A stretch of 64,000 nucleotides of DNA from Salinicola avicenniae (GTDB taxonomy: Bacteria; Pseudomonadota; Gammaproteobacteria; Pseudomonadales; Halomonadaceae). The stretch spans positions 186,001-250,000 of the forward strand of contig NZ_JAKQZC010000004.1 in NCBI RefSeq assembly GCF_023736115.1, given 5' to 3'. Below are positions 55,922 to 64,000 of the stretch, one piece after another. Below the pieces are notes generated by a model, which saw only the letters and a list, made by a program, of their open reading frames with translations, was not told the DNA's origin and ran no database searches. The position numbers and the translations under genes were made by a program. Position 1 is the stretch's first letter. The number at the start of each line of letters is the position of its first letter.

Positions 55922-57360
55922 CGGAAAGCTCTCGGGTGTTGATCGTCGAAGACATCATGTCTCTGGCGCTCACCTATGCCAGTCAGCTGGAGGCCGCCGG
56001 GTGCCAGGTCGAAATCGCCGATAGTGGAGAGAAAGCCCGCTATTACATCGAGGCCGGCCGACGCGATGGAGAGGCATTCGATGTCATCCTGCTCGACCTG
56101 AAACTGCCGGATGTCGATGGTCTTGATTTTCTGGCGGATGCCCCCGAGCTGACCAAGCATGCCAGCGTTGTCGTCATTACTGCGGACGGCTCCATCAATC
56201 GGGCCATCCAGGCCATGCGTCTGGGAGCCTACGACTTCCTGGTCAAGCCGGTCTCGGTCGAGCGCTTGACGACCACCGTGAAACGCGCCGGCGAGCGGCT
56301 GCGTCTCGAGCAGGAAGTGCAGGTGGCGCGCAGTCTCCAACGGCGTGAACAGTTTCAGGGCTTCATTGGCGGCTCCGACGTCATGCAGGTCGTCTATCGC
56401 GCGATCGAGAACGTCGCCAACTCCAAAGCCACCGTATTCATCACCGGCGAAAGCGGGACCGGCAAGGAGGTGGCGGCCGAGGCCATCCACGAGCTCAGTC
56501 AGCGGCGGTCGGGGCGTTTCGTCGCAATCAACTGTGGCGCCATACCCGAAAACCTTCTCGAGTCCGAGCTCTTTGGCCATGTCAAAGGCGCCTTTACCGG
56601 CGCGCTGGAAAATCGCACCGGGGCTGCCAGAGAGGCCAGTGGCGGTACGCTGTTTCTGGACGAAATCTGCGAGATGGAGCTGAAACTGCAGGTCAAGCTA
56701 TTGCGCTTTCTGCAGACTGGCATGGTGCAGCCCGTCGGTAGCAACCGAACCGTGCCGGTGGATGTGCGCGTGATCTGTGCCACCAACCGCGACCCCTTGG
56801 TCGAGATGAGCGAGGGGCGTTTCCGCGAGGATCTCTTCTATCGTCTCTCTGTGCTGCCTATCGATCTGCCTCCGTTGCGGCAACGGGGGGATGATGTGGT
56901 GCTGCTGGCTCAGGCGTTCATGACGCGTTTTTCCAACGAAGAGGGCAAGACGTTCGAGGCGCTCGACGATGAGACGCAGCAAACGCTGCATCGATACCAC
57001 TGGCCGGGCAATGTCCGCGAGCTGCAAAACGAGATTCGCCGCGCCGTGGTGATGAGCGCCGGTAACCAGCTCTCTCTGGCACATCTGGGGACGACCGCGG
57101 CGTCACCGGCCATGCGTGCCGAGTCCGGAGGCAGTGAGCCGACACAGCCGCAACACGCCCCCGATGCTGGCGCTGATGCAGCTCCGTCCGTACTCGCCTT
57201 TCAGGGTCTGACGCTCGAGCAGATCGAAAAGATGGTGATCGAAAAGGCCATCGCCAACAATGGCGGCAGTGTGCCCGGTGCGGCGCGCGATCTCGCCGTC
57301 AGCCCCTCCACGATCTACCGCAAGCTGGAAAAATGGTCTTTGACCGGAACCTCGTCTTAG
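55918..57360 (+). CDS. LuxO-type sigma-54-dependent response regulator
   Basis: 480 residues. Receiver (VLIVEDIMSL, phospho-acceptor Asp60 in VILLDLKLPDVDG, Lys110), AAA+ domain with Walker A GESGTGKE (177-184), the sigma-54 contact loop GAFTGA (224-229), GTLFLDEICEM and FREDLFYRLSVLPIDLPPLRQRG, and a Fis-type helix-turn-helix at the end (GAARDLAVSPSTIYRKLEKW). Motif by motif it follows Vibrio LuxO (QGFIG..., SKATVFITGESGTGKEV, LLRFLQTGMVQ), not merely NtrC. Probably activates sigma-54 promoters near the EPS genes. The TAG stop abuts a MITE. Confidence 0.93.
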   Translation: MTESSRVLIVEDIMSLALTYASQLEAAGCQVEIADSGEKARYYIEAGRRDGEAFDVILLDLKLPDVDGLDFLADAPELTKHASVVVITADGSINRAIQAMRLGAYDFLVKPVSVERLTTTVKRAGERLRLEQEVQVARSLQRREQFQGFIGGSDVMQVVYRAIENVANSKATVFITGESGTGKEVAAEAIHELSQRRSGRFVAINCGAIPENLLESELFGHVKGAFTGALENRTGAAREASGGTLFLDEICEMELKLQVKLLRFLQTGMVQPVGSNRTVPVDVRVICATNRDPLVEMSEGRFREDLFYRLSVLPIDLPPLRQRGDDVVLLAQAFMTRFSNEEGKTFEALDDETQQTLHRYHWPGNVRELQNEIRRAVVMSAGNQLSLAHLGTTAASPAMRAESGGSEPTQPQHAPDAGADAAPSVLAFQGLTLEQIEKMVIEKAIANNGGSVPGAARDLAVSPSTIYRKLEKWSLTGTSS

Positions 57361-57498
57361 GTGCTGTCTGAAAAGTCGACGAGTGAAGGTCAGGCAAGGC
57401 AAAAATCGTCGAAAACGCGGAGTTTACGGGTTGTAAATGAGCATTTTGAGCCGATTTTTAACGCCGCATGGGCGAGCACAGTACTTTTCAGACAGTGC
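57361..57498. mobile_element. MITE of about 138 bp with terminal inverted repeats
   Basis: The left end GTGCTGTCTGAAAAGT and the right end ACTTTTCAGACAGTGC are inverted repeats with two mismatches. The flanks are TTAG (containing the stop codon of the luxO-like gene) and CTAG, as expected for a four-base YTAR-type target duplication known from IS5-like elements. Inside, AAAAATCG and CGATTTTT can pair. It has no coding capacity. The IS family is inferred. Confidence 0.75.
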
Positions 57499-57595
57499 CT
57501 AGTTTGCTTCGTGTTGTTGGTCGGGGTTGGAGTGCAGCGCATCGACAGACGCTGACATAAAGACGTTGCTGGTTTTATCGAGGCTTGGGGTGTCA

Positions 57596-58579
57596 ATGTC
57601 CAAAGGTGAGATTCTGGTCGTGGGCGGCGCCGGTTATATCGGTTCGCACATGGTCGAGCATCTGTATCGATCGGGATATCGGGTGACCGTTCTGGATAAT
57701 CTATCCACAGGACATGCCGATGCCGTCGTCAATGCCGAGCTGGTCGTCGCTGACCTCGGAGATAGAGAGGCGCTAGGGCGTCTCTTTCGGTCCAAGGTCT
57801 TCGATGCCGTGATGCATTTCGCGGCCTTGAGCGAAGTCGGTGCCTCCGTCACGCAGCCCGAGGCCTACTATCAGAACAATGTGGCCAAGACCCTTGCGTT
57901 GCTGGCAGAGATGCGCTGCCACGGCGTGGATACGTTCGTGTTCTCGTCGACGGCGGCGGTCTACGGGGACGCCCACAAAAGTGCCATCGGCGAGTCGAGC
58001 GGTACCTCGCCGATCAATCCTTATGGGTGGTCGAAGCGCTTCATCGAGCAGATCCTTCGCGACTATGCCCACAGCTATGCGCTGAGGCCGATGATCTTTC
58101 GCTATTTCAATGCGGCGGGTGCCGATCCCGAGGGGCGATTGGGCGAACGCCACGATCCTGAGACGCACCTCATTCCGCTGCTGCTCCAGGCCGCTTCCGG
58201 CCGCCGCGCTGACTTCACGCTGTTCGGCAGCGACTACCTGACGCAGGATGGTTCCTGCGTCAGGGACTTCATCCATGTCGACGACCTGTGTCGCGCGCAT
58301 CGCCTGGGTCTGGAGGCGCTGTTGCGAGGAGAGCCGGGCGATGTCTTCAATCTGGGAAGTGGCGTTGGTTACAGTGTCCTGCAGGTCATCGAATCGGTCA
58401 GACGCGTAACCGGGTGTGATGTCGTCGTCAAGACTGCCGACCGTCGCCCTGGCGATCCGGCGTATCTCGTCGCCGACGTGACAAAGGTCGAGTGTGCGCT
58501 GGGATGGCGGCCTCACTACTCGCTGGATGGGATAGTGGCCCATGCCTGGCGCTTTGAAACCGATAGGGCGCAGGGATAA
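57596..58579 (+). CDS. galE: UDP-glucose 4-epimerase
   Basis: 327 residues of an extended SDR epimerase: nucleotide motif VVGGAGYIGSHMVEHL, LDNLSTGHADAV, catalytic SSTAAVYG serine and the Tyr-x3-Lys motif in NPYGWSKRFIEQ, plus FRYFNAAGADPEGRLGE. Provides UDP-galactose, probably for the polysaccharide made by the neighbouring genes. The start at ATG 57596 matches the family N-terminus. The MITE separates it from the LuxO-like gene, so co-transcription is uncertain. Confidence 0.93.
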   Translation: MSKGEILVVGGAGYIGSHMVEHLYRSGYRVTVLDNLSTGHADAVVNAELVVADLGDREALGRLFRSKVFDAVMHFAALSEVGASVTQPEAYYQNNVAKTLALLAEMRCHGVDTFVFSSTAAVYGDAHKSAIGESSGTSPINPYGWSKRFIEQILRDYAHSYALRPMIFRYFNAAGADPEGRLGERHDPETHLIPLLLQAASGRRADFTLFGSDYLTQDGSCVRDFIHVDDLCRAHRLGLEALLRGEPGDVFNLGSGVGYSVLQVIESVRRVTGCDVVVKTADRRPGDPAYLVADVTKVECALGWRPHYSLDGIVAHAWRFETDRAQG

Positions 58580-58636
58580 CGGTGGCTGGCGTCGACCAAC
58601 GATACTGATAGGTCAGGACAGCGCATCCCATCCGTA

Positions 58637-58661
58637 CGGCGGGGCTCATTGAGCCCCGCCG
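58637..58661. terminator. Strong GC-rich hairpin after galE, without a T run
   Basis: CGGCGGGGCTC and GAGCCCCGCCG form a perfect eleven-pair stem with a three-base loop 58 bases after the galE stop. No T tract follows, so it may not be an intrinsic terminator. Confidence 0.55.
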
Positions 58662-58824
58662 TCGTGCATCTGGAGCAGCGCCCGCCATGCCGCCGCTCGA
58701 GGGAATTCACTGGCTTTGCTGGCACCTGTACAAGAGGCGCCGGGAAGTGCAACGGGTCCATGAGGGAAATATAGGGAGGATTCTGACCGCGAGAGCAGGT
58801 CACGCTGGTCGAGCCACCTTCGCG

Positions 58825-59003
58825 CTATCTCCCCAACATCGTCTTCACCACGCCGGCATGCTGCAACAGCACGGCATCGTCGCCCTGGGGGCGCGATAGC
58901 ATCAGCCCGATGGGCAGTGCGGCGCCGGTGGCGACGTAGGGCAGCGAGATCGAGGCCGCGTCGAGATAGTTGAAGACGCTGGTATTGCGCAGCGCCTGCA
59001 GGA
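58825..59003 (-). pseudogene. 3' remnant of an amidase gene
   Basis: About 59 codons on the minus strand, ending in TAG (58825-58827), match the C-terminal end of the amidase at 61.5 kb: LRNTSVFNYLDAASISLPY, PIGLMLSRPQGDD and LLQHAGVVKTMLG. The upstream part of the gene is missing and the sequence runs straight into an MFS fragment. Confidence 0.85.
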
Positions 59004-59011
59004 GAGCTGCT

Positions 59012-59290
59012 AGCTGCTGCTCAGGCCGTGCAGGGCGCCGAACAGCAGCTTACTGCGGTTGGTGTGTGCGCAACACGATCATCGCCAGGACGGAGCTGAA
59101 GCAGCCGCCATGATCATCGCCTCCACGCCCATCATCACTGTGTAAAGGCCCAAGCGGCCGTCCCGGTCGCGCTTGAGCGAGGACGTTGCCGAAGGCGATG
59201 CCCAGCCTCGCACAGATGGGTCGCCGCCAGGCCGAAGGCCACGAGCCATAGCCAGACGGGCAGCGATAGAGCAGCAGGGGGAACGGATCG
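59012..59290 (-). pseudogene. Internally deleted remnant of a CynX-type MFS gene
   Basis: Scattered pieces in order on the minus strand match the MFS gene at 41.2-42.4 kb: an N-terminal piece (VWLWLVAFGLAATHL), a middle piece (GLYTVMMGV) and C-terminal DNA near 59020 (GTGCAGGGCGCCGAACAGCAG). A gene of about 1.2 kb is reduced to about 0.28 kb with several deletions and frameshifts. Confidence 0.8.
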
Positions 59291-59425
59291 GAACACGGTT
59301 GGCGGCCTTCGGTAAATGGGACGGCATCTTAGCATTTCCCGACAGCGTCGCAGACCCAACCTTGATCGAAGGGGCAGTGACCCGGAACCGGCGTGGGCAG
59401 TATCGCCAAGGATCCGACTTGCAGG

Positions 59426-59445
59426 TGTAAACCAATCGTTTTACA
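59426..59445. promoter_or_regulatory. TetR operator candidate upstream of its own gene
   Basis: TGTAAA-N8-TTTACA inverted repeat (TGTAAACCAATCGTTTTACA), 33 bases before the TetR ATG. Its complement shares AAAACGA-N4-TTTACA with the site in front of the MFS gene. Confidence 0.6.
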
Positions 59446-59477
59446 TTGAAGGAGTGCGAGGCTACGGAGAACGATGT

Positions 59478-60035
59478 ATGGATTCGAGTACCGACCGACG
59501 CGAACACTTGATCTCGACTGCCGAGGCGCTCTTCGACCGCCATGGTTTTACCGCTACCGGGATGGACCGACTGACCGGCGCGGCGGGCATGTCCAGCCGC
59601 ACGCTGTACAAGCATATCGGCAGCAAGAATCGACTGCTGGCGGCGGTGCTGGAGGCGCGAGATTGTCGTTTCCTGCGCTCGCTGAAGGTCGATAGCGTCG
59701 ATGGGCTTTTCGAGTCGCTGGACAACTGGTTCGCTGGCGAAGGGGCACGAGGCTGTCTGTTCCTGCGCAGCTGGGGCGAGACCGGCGGTGATCTGCCCGA
59801 AGTCGTGGAGGCTTTGGCGCGGCACAAACAGCGTGTACTGCGCCGTATCGGCGAGGTCGTTTGCAGGGAGCTCGGTCGCGAGGACGAGGCGCTGACCGAG
59901 GAGCTGATGCTGCTCTACGAGGGCGCGACGCAGGCGATCATCTATCGGCGGGATCTGGCAATTCCCGCTGCCAGGCGGGCCGCGCAGCACCTGGTGGCAG
60001 CTGCTCGTGCGAGGTGCCCGGACTCTGAAAACTGA
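59478..60035 (+). CDS. TetR family transcriptional regulator
   Basis: 185 residues. The N-terminal helix-turn-helix is REHLISTAEALFDRHGFTAT followed by MDRLTGAAGMSSRTLYKHIGSKNRLL. The ligand domain is of the type seen in regulators of MFS efflux genes. GGAG lies before ATG 59478. The MFS gene follows in the same direction 109 bases downstream with a matching operator, so it is probably the target. Confidence 0.9.
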   Translation: MDSSTDRREHLISTAEALFDRHGFTATGMDRLTGAAGMSSRTLYKHIGSKNRLLAAVLEARDCRFLRSLKVDSVDGLFESLDNWFAGEGARGCLFLRSWGETGGDLPEVVEALARHKQRVLRRIGEVVCRELGREDEALTEELMLLYEGATQAIIYRRDLAIPAARRAAQHLVAAARARCPDSEN

Positions 60036-60094
60036 GTCTCTTCCCGACGGATGACCGGTATCTGATGTCGTCGGGATTTTTATTGTCCATAAGG

Positions 60095-60111
60095 AAAACG
60101 ACCATTTTACA
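60095..60111. promoter_or_regulatory. TetR operator candidate upstream of the MFS gene
   Basis: AAAACGACCATTTTACA agrees with the complement of the site at 59426-59445 at 13 of 17 positions, including both outer arms. It lies 34 bases before the MFS ATG. Confidence 0.55.
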
Positions 60112-60144
60112 TGCAGGCGGTGAATATCCGCCAAGGAGAAGGTC

Positions 60145-61467
60145 ATGATTCGTCAACAGACACGACTCATCATTGCCGGGACCCTGTTGATCGGGGTGAG
60201 CTATGGCCTGGCGAGATTCGCCTATGGACTGTTCCTGCCCAGCATGCGAGAAGACGTTGGATTGAGCTCGGCGATGGCTGGTGCCATTGGCAGCGGCGCC
60301 TACGTCGGTTACTGCCTGGCCATCCTGTTGAGCGCCTTTCTGGTAGAGCGCCTGGGTCCGAAGATCATGGCCGTCTCCGCGGCGGTGATCGCCGCTGCCG
60401 GCATGGCCGTGATCTCGGTGAGCACGAGTCCGCTGCTGCTGGCCGGCGCCATCCTGCTGGCGGGTACCAGCACCGGGCTGGCATCACCGCCGATGGCGCA
60501 GGCCGTTTCCCGTGTGGTGAGCCAGCCTCGGCAGGGGCGGGCGAACACCCTCATCAACGCTGGTACCAGCCTTGGCGTTGCGATCTCCGGACCGGTGGCC
60601 TTCATCGCCACCGGTCAGTGGCGGCTGGCCTACGCAGCCTTTGCGCTGGCGGCCCTGTGTAACGCTGCGCTGTTATTGATCAGCGTACCCGGAGGGCGGC
60701 ATACCGCTACCTCGCGGGCGACGGAAGGCGTGGATGACGGGCACGAAGACGCGCCCCTCTGGCGACCGCGTGCCTTGCGTGTCGTCGTCGCGGCGGCGGG
60801 CATGGGCATGGCCAGCGCCGCCTACTGGACCTTCTCCAGCGAAACGCTGGTCAATCTGGGCCATTTCGACCAGGCCATGGCCAATATCGTCTGGATTCTG
60901 ATCGGCGTGGCCGGATTGGCGGGAGGGCTGGCGGGGGACCTGGTCAAGCGTTTCGGTCTCAATCTGGTCAATCGTGCCACGCTTGCCGCGCTGTCACTCT
61001 CGCTTGCGCTGCTCGCGGTGATGCCGGCCAATCTGCTGGCGGTGCTGTTGTCGGCGGTGCTCTTCGGTGCGGCCTACATCATGCTGACAGGCGTCTACCT
61101 GGTCTGGGGGATTCGACTCTATGCCGACCGCCCGGCGATCGGACTGGGGCTGCCATTTCTGATGATCGCCGTCGGTCAGATCGTCGGCTCGCCGCTGGCG
61201 GGCTATCTGATCGGTGCGCAGGGTTACGTCTTCTGCTTTCTGGCCTTTGCCCTGATCGCCATCGTCACTGGCCTGGTCGGCTATCGCGATGCCAAGGCGC
61301 CACCCCGAGTGGCCAGCCAGGCTGACCGGCGTGGCCAGGTAACTCGCCAGCGTGAGAGCGTCGCGATGGGGCGCCTCTACATGCCGGCGATGCCGCCACT
61401 GACGCTGATGGCCTGGGCGGGCGATGGTGTCAAACGCCTTCAGCGCACGCTGCGTGGAAGGTGTTGA
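60145..61467 (+). CDS. MFS transporter (YbfB-like)
   Basis: 440 residues with about twelve hydrophobic segments. ISYGLARFAYGLFLP-like GVSYGLARFAYGLFLPSMRED at the N-terminus is characteristic of the YbfB/YjiJ group. AAGGAG precedes ATG 60145. The last 50 residues after GYRDAKAPP are hydrophilic and unusual, so the native stop may have been changed. Probably efflux under control of the TetR gene upstream. Substrate unknown. Confidence 0.88.
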   Translation: MIRQQTRLIIAGTLLIGVSYGLARFAYGLFLPSMREDVGLSSAMAGAIGSGAYVGYCLAILLSAFLVERLGPKIMAVSAAVIAAAGMAVISVSTSPLLLAGAILLAGTSTGLASPPMAQAVSRVVSQPRQGRANTLINAGTSLGVAISGPVAFIATGQWRLAYAAFALAALCNAALLLISVPGGRHTATSRATEGVDDGHEDAPLWRPRALRVVVAAAGMGMASAAYWTFSSETLVNLGHFDQAMANIVWILIGVAGLAGGLAGDLVKRFGLNLVNRATLAALSLSLALLAVMPANLLAVLLSAVLFGAAYIMLTGVYLVWGIRLYADRPAIGLGLPFLMIAVGQIVGSPLAGYLIGAQGYVFCFLAFALIAIVTGLVGYRDAKAPPRVASQADRRGQVTRQRESVAMGRLYMPAMPPLTLMAWAGDGVKRLQRTLRGRC

Positions 61468-61510
61468 GGACAGCCATCGCCCCGAGTGGTTTGCCTCGCG
61501 GCATTTGGCC

Positions 61511-62887
61511 TCAACCTGCCAGCATCGCCTCGACCACGCAGGCGTGCTGCAGCAGCGCGGTGTCCTCGCCCTGCGGACGCGAGAGCATCACGCCGATCGG
61601 CAGCGCAGCGTCTTCGTCGGTGAAGGGCAGCGAGATCGAGGTCGCATCGAGATAGTTGAAGACGCTGGTATTGCGTAGTGCCAGTCGGTTGGCTCGCTGG
61701 AAAGCACTGGCGTCGTGCTCGAGTTCGGCGCGCTTTGGCGGCAGCGTGGCGACGGTTGGCAGCAGCACGGCGTCGAAGCCGATCAGCTCGGCCTGGAAGC
61801 GGTGTTGCCAGTCGCTGCGCGGCCAGCGCCGCTGCAGGTAGTCGGCTACGTTGATGTCGCGTCCGCCATTGAGTCGGTCGGCGATCATCGGGTCGTAGTC
61901 GGCCTCGGCACGCGCGAGCTGCTCGCGATGCAGCGCCGCCGCCTCGGGTACCACAAGGCCGCCCTGCTGGTTGATGGCCAGGGCACCATCGACGGCCGTG
62001 AGCGTCAGGCACTCGACGTGACAGCCGGCGGCTTCGAGCCGGGCAATCGCTGCCTCGAAGCCATCGCGTACGGCATCATCCAGCTCCTCGAGCAGGCCGC
62101 CGACGGGCACCGCCAGGCGCAGCGGGCGTGGCGTGGGATCGAGGGTCGGCATCGGCCGGGCTGCCAGGACCGACCAGAGTTCGGCACAGCAGCCGACGCT
62201 CGGGGCGATCGGACCGACGCAGTCCAGGCTCGGCGACAGCGGGTAGGCCCCGTCGCCGGGGACGCTGGCCTGACTCGGCTTGAAACCGGTCAAACCGCAG
62301 AAGGCGGCAGGAATGCGCAGGCTGCCGCCGGTATCGCTGCCGAGCGTCGCCGCGGCCAGGCCGAAGGCGACAGAGGCAGCGCCGCCCGAGGTCGAACCGC
62401 CGGTGATGCGTTCGGGGTCGAGGGGGTTGGGCGGCGTGCCGTAGTGGCGGTTGAGACCGAGCCCCGAGAAGGCGAACTCGCTCATGTTGGTACGCCCGAC
62501 GAGCACGGCGCCGGCGCGGCGCAGGCGGGCCACGGCGGGGGCGTCCCGCGTGGCCGGGGGCGCGTCCGCGAGCACTTTCGACGCCGCGCGGGTGACTTCG
62601 CCGCGCACGTCGAAAAGATCCTTGATGCTGATCGGCAGGCCGGCCAGCGGGGCATCGATATCGGTTCCCGGCAGCTGCGTTCGCAGCCTTTCGGGCGAGA
62701 ATTCGATGAAGCTGGTTTCGACCGTGCCGGCGTCGATATCTCCCGTCTCACTTGCTGCGCGGGCAATCAGGCTCTCGGTCAGATCGGCGGCGGTAAACCG
62801 GGCTGCCGTCAGCGCTTCACGCCAGTCCTGCAGGCGGCGTTCGCGGGGCGGTCGCGCCCAGAACGTGGCGGCCTCGACGGCGCTCAC
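61511..62887 (-). CDS. Amidase signature family hydrolase
   Basis: 458 residues with the Ser-cisSer-Lys triad: Lys in PISIKDLFDVRG, GGSTSGGAAS and the nucleophile region GSDTGGSLRIPAAFCG. Substrate unknown; glutamyl-tRNA amidotransferase is unlikely because there are no gatB/C genes. The GTG start at 62887 overlaps the DUF2848 stop (GTGA), so the genes are coupled. A decayed copy of its 3' end lies at 58.8 kb. Confidence 0.9.
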   Translation of the reverse strand: MSAVEAATFWARPPRERRLQDWREALTAARFTAADLTESLIARAASETGDIDAGTVETSFIEFSPERLRTQLPGTDIDAPLAGLPISIKDLFDVRGEVTRAASKVLADAPPATRDAPAVARLRRAGAVLVGRTNMSEFAFSGLGLNRHYGTPPNPLDPERITGGSTSGGAASVAFGLAAATLGSDTGGSLRIPAAFCGLTGFKPSQASVPGDGAYPLSPSLDCVGPIAPSVGCCAELWSVLAARPMPTLDPTPRPLRLAVPVGGLLEELDDAVRDGFEAAIARLEAAGCHVECLTLTAVDGALAINQQGGLVVPEAAALHREQLARAEADYDPMIADRLNGGRDINVADYLQRRWPRSDWQHRFQAELIGFDAVLLPTVATLPPKRAELEHDASAFQRANRLALRNTSVFNYLDATSISLPFTDEDAALPIGVMLSRPQGEDTALLQHACVVEAMLAG

Positions 62888-63567
62888 TGTGCCACCTCGA
62901 GTTCGACGATCTGGTACTGATGATCGATCTGGCGATTCAGCACCGGGTCGGCCAGCGTCATGGCGAAGCGCGGGCTGGGACGAATGCCGCCGATCGCGGG
63001 CACGGTACCGCACAGCAGCAGCGTATTGGGCTTGAGCGTCTCGCCCTGCTTGAGCGCCGCCGGCAGCTTGGCGATCAGGGTGTCGACATCCAGCAGCTCG
63101 GCCAGCGTGCCCTGTTGGTAGACGACGACTTCACCCTGCTCTTCGATCCGGCTGCGCAGTTCCAGCGAATCCCAGTGATCGCGAACCTCCTCCAGCGGCC
63201 AGGCGTGCGTCGCGATCGGCTTGGCGCAGAGCTGTTTGGACTCGGCAACGCCGACCGCCTCCAGCTTGCGGTCGGTATGATCGGAGGCGATAGTCACCCA
63301 AGGACGGCCTTCGGCATCGCTGACGAGGCACACCTCGACTTCGCCCGAGCCCTCGCCGCCGAGCATCTCGACATCGACGGCCTGGGTCAGCAGCAGGCTG
63401 CTGGCGCGGTAGAACAGCGGCACGCTGGAGGGAGGCTTGACGCCCAACTCGGCGAGTTCCTCGATGTGATGCTGGACGCCTGCCTGGTCGCGACCGGCCC
63501 AGCCAGCGATGGCCAGGCGCTCTGGCGTGACAGTGAGCGTGCCTTGCGGGGTGTCGAAAGTCAGCAT
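62884..63567 (-). CDS. DUF2848 domain protein
   Basis: 227 residues. FYRASSLLLTQAVDVEMLG-like VPLFYRASSLLLTQ, GSGEVEVCLV, ASDHTDRKLEAVGVAESKQLC and LLCGTVPAIGGIRPSPRF are typical of DUF2848, a fumarylacetoacetate hydrolase-like family frequently next to TRAP transporter and amidase genes. Likely a catabolic enzyme of a compound imported by the TRAP system; function unproven. Confidence 0.85.
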   Translation of the reverse strand: MLTFDTPQGTLTVTPERLAIAGWAGRDQAGVQHHIEELAELGVKPPSSVPLFYRASSLLLTQAVDVEMLGGEGSGEVEVCLVSDAEGRPWVTIASDHTDRKLEAVGVAESKQLCAKPIATHAWPLEEVRDHWDSLELRSRIEEQGEVVVYQQGTLAELLDVDTLIAKLPAALKQGETLKPNTLLLCGTVPAIGGIRPSPRFAMTLADPVLNRQIDHQYQIVELEVAQ

Positions 63568-63607
63568 GATCCTGTTCCTTAGCGAAAGTTGAGCGGGACC
63601 CTGGCGG

Positions 63608-64000
63608 TCACAGCGAGTTGGGTAGCCATAGCGCGAGGCCGGGGAAGACGATCAGCAGAATCGCCATGACCAACATGGCGGCGATGAATGGCAGCGTGCC
63701 GATGACTACGTCGGAGAACGGCTTGCCGCGGCGTGCGGACTGTACGATGTAGAGATTCAGCCCCACCGGCGGCGTGATCAGTGCCATTTCGACGAACAGG
63801 ATCATCACCACGCCGAACCACACGGGGTCGAAGCCGGCGGCGAACAGCAGCGGCGCGATGATCGGCAGTGTGATTACCATCATCGACAACGTCTCGATGA
63901 AGAAGCCGAGAATCACCAGCAGCGCCAGCACGCAGAGCAGCAGCGCCATCGGCGACAGGTCCAGCTGGGTCAGCAACTGGGTCAACTGGTTGGAGAGCCC
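63608..64000 (-). CDS. TRAP transporter large permease (DctM-like), cut by the window end
   Basis: Only the last 130 or so residues are present; the frame is open to the window edge. GFFIETLSMMVITLPIIAPL, ALITPPVGLNLYIVQSA, and FSDVVIGTLPFIAAMLVMAIL are characteristic of the C-terminal part of DctM/TRAP large permeases. With the DUF2848 and amidase genes 40 bases downstream it forms a likely catabolic operon for an organic acid or amide. Confidence 0.92.
   Translation of the reverse strand, partial: GLSNQLTQLLTQLDLSPMALLLCVLALLVILGFFIETLSMMVITLPIIAPLLFAAGFDPVWFGVVMILFVEMALITPPVGLNLYIVQSARRGKPFSDVVIGTLPFIAAMLVMAILLIVFPGLALWLPNSL

Noticed and set aside
57361-57595. A complete insertion sequence
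   Set aside because: Only about 138 bp between the inverted repeats and no transposase; it is at most a non-autonomous element.

Overview
The window is a 64 kb piece of a GC-rich gammaproteobacterial chromosome, most likely Halomonadaceae (Halomonas, Salinicola or a close relative). That assignment is an inference from gene content and order: purL, radD, pqqABCDE, scpA-scpB-rluB, a Pseudomonas-type two-subunit arginine succinyltransferase, and a block (bepA, perM, bcp, dapA, bamC, purC) whose order resembles the enterobacterial one. No species can be named from the sequence alone. Nearly all DNA is coding, with many ATGA stop/start overlaps.

1-17.9 kb is mostly housekeeping. It runs from the 3' part of purL and its terminator to a sodium:solute symporter with an orphan aromatic amino acid lyase, a quinol-monooxygenase-like protein, a RadD helicase with two tandem-repeat insertions, two small zinc-ribbon membrane proteins, a complete pqqABCDE operon (including a 25-codon pqqA), and scpA-scpB-rluB. 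18 kb holds three identical tRNA-Lys(UUU) genes.

18.4-34.5 kb carries a serine hydrolase, bepA-like, tusA-like and perM genes, an AraC/LysE pair, bcp, dapA-bamC-(MBL hydrolase)-purC, a periplasmic cyclophilin, trmO, an acireductone-dioxygenase-like cupin lacking most metal ligands, a GNAT enzyme, an HxlR regulator, a FabF-type synthase and an SDR. 34.7-41.1 kb is an arginine succinyltransferase operon (astC-aruF-aruG-astD-astB) with an 82-bp tandem duplication that creates a 48-codon ORF between astD and astB. An MFS exporter follows.

42.7-58.6 kb is the most interesting part. A Wzx/Wzy-type exopolysaccharide locus holds a fused TagA-glycosyltransferase/initiating sugar transferase, a flippase, three glycosyltransferases, a polymerase, a chain-length protein, an export lipoprotein and galE. 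It also contains or adjoins signalling genes: a hybrid kinase-like protein with a destroyed ATP site but intact receiver and HPt domains, and an H-NOX gas-sensor gene overlapping a gene for a LuxO-type sigma-54 activator. The H-NOX/LuxO pair has a near-consensus sigma-54 promoter, back to back with a second one facing the export operon. LuxO-like operator candidates (TTGCA-N3-TGCAA) lie there and upstream of the other EPS transcripts. I propose an NO-responsive, LuxO-like phosphorelay controlling exopolysaccharide synthesis. A short MITE sits exactly at the end of the luxO-like gene.

58.8-64 kb contains decayed fragments of an amidase and an MFS gene, a TetR/MFS pair sharing an operator-like sequence, and a minus-strand operon of a TRAP large permease (cut by the window end), a DUF2848 protein and an amidase.
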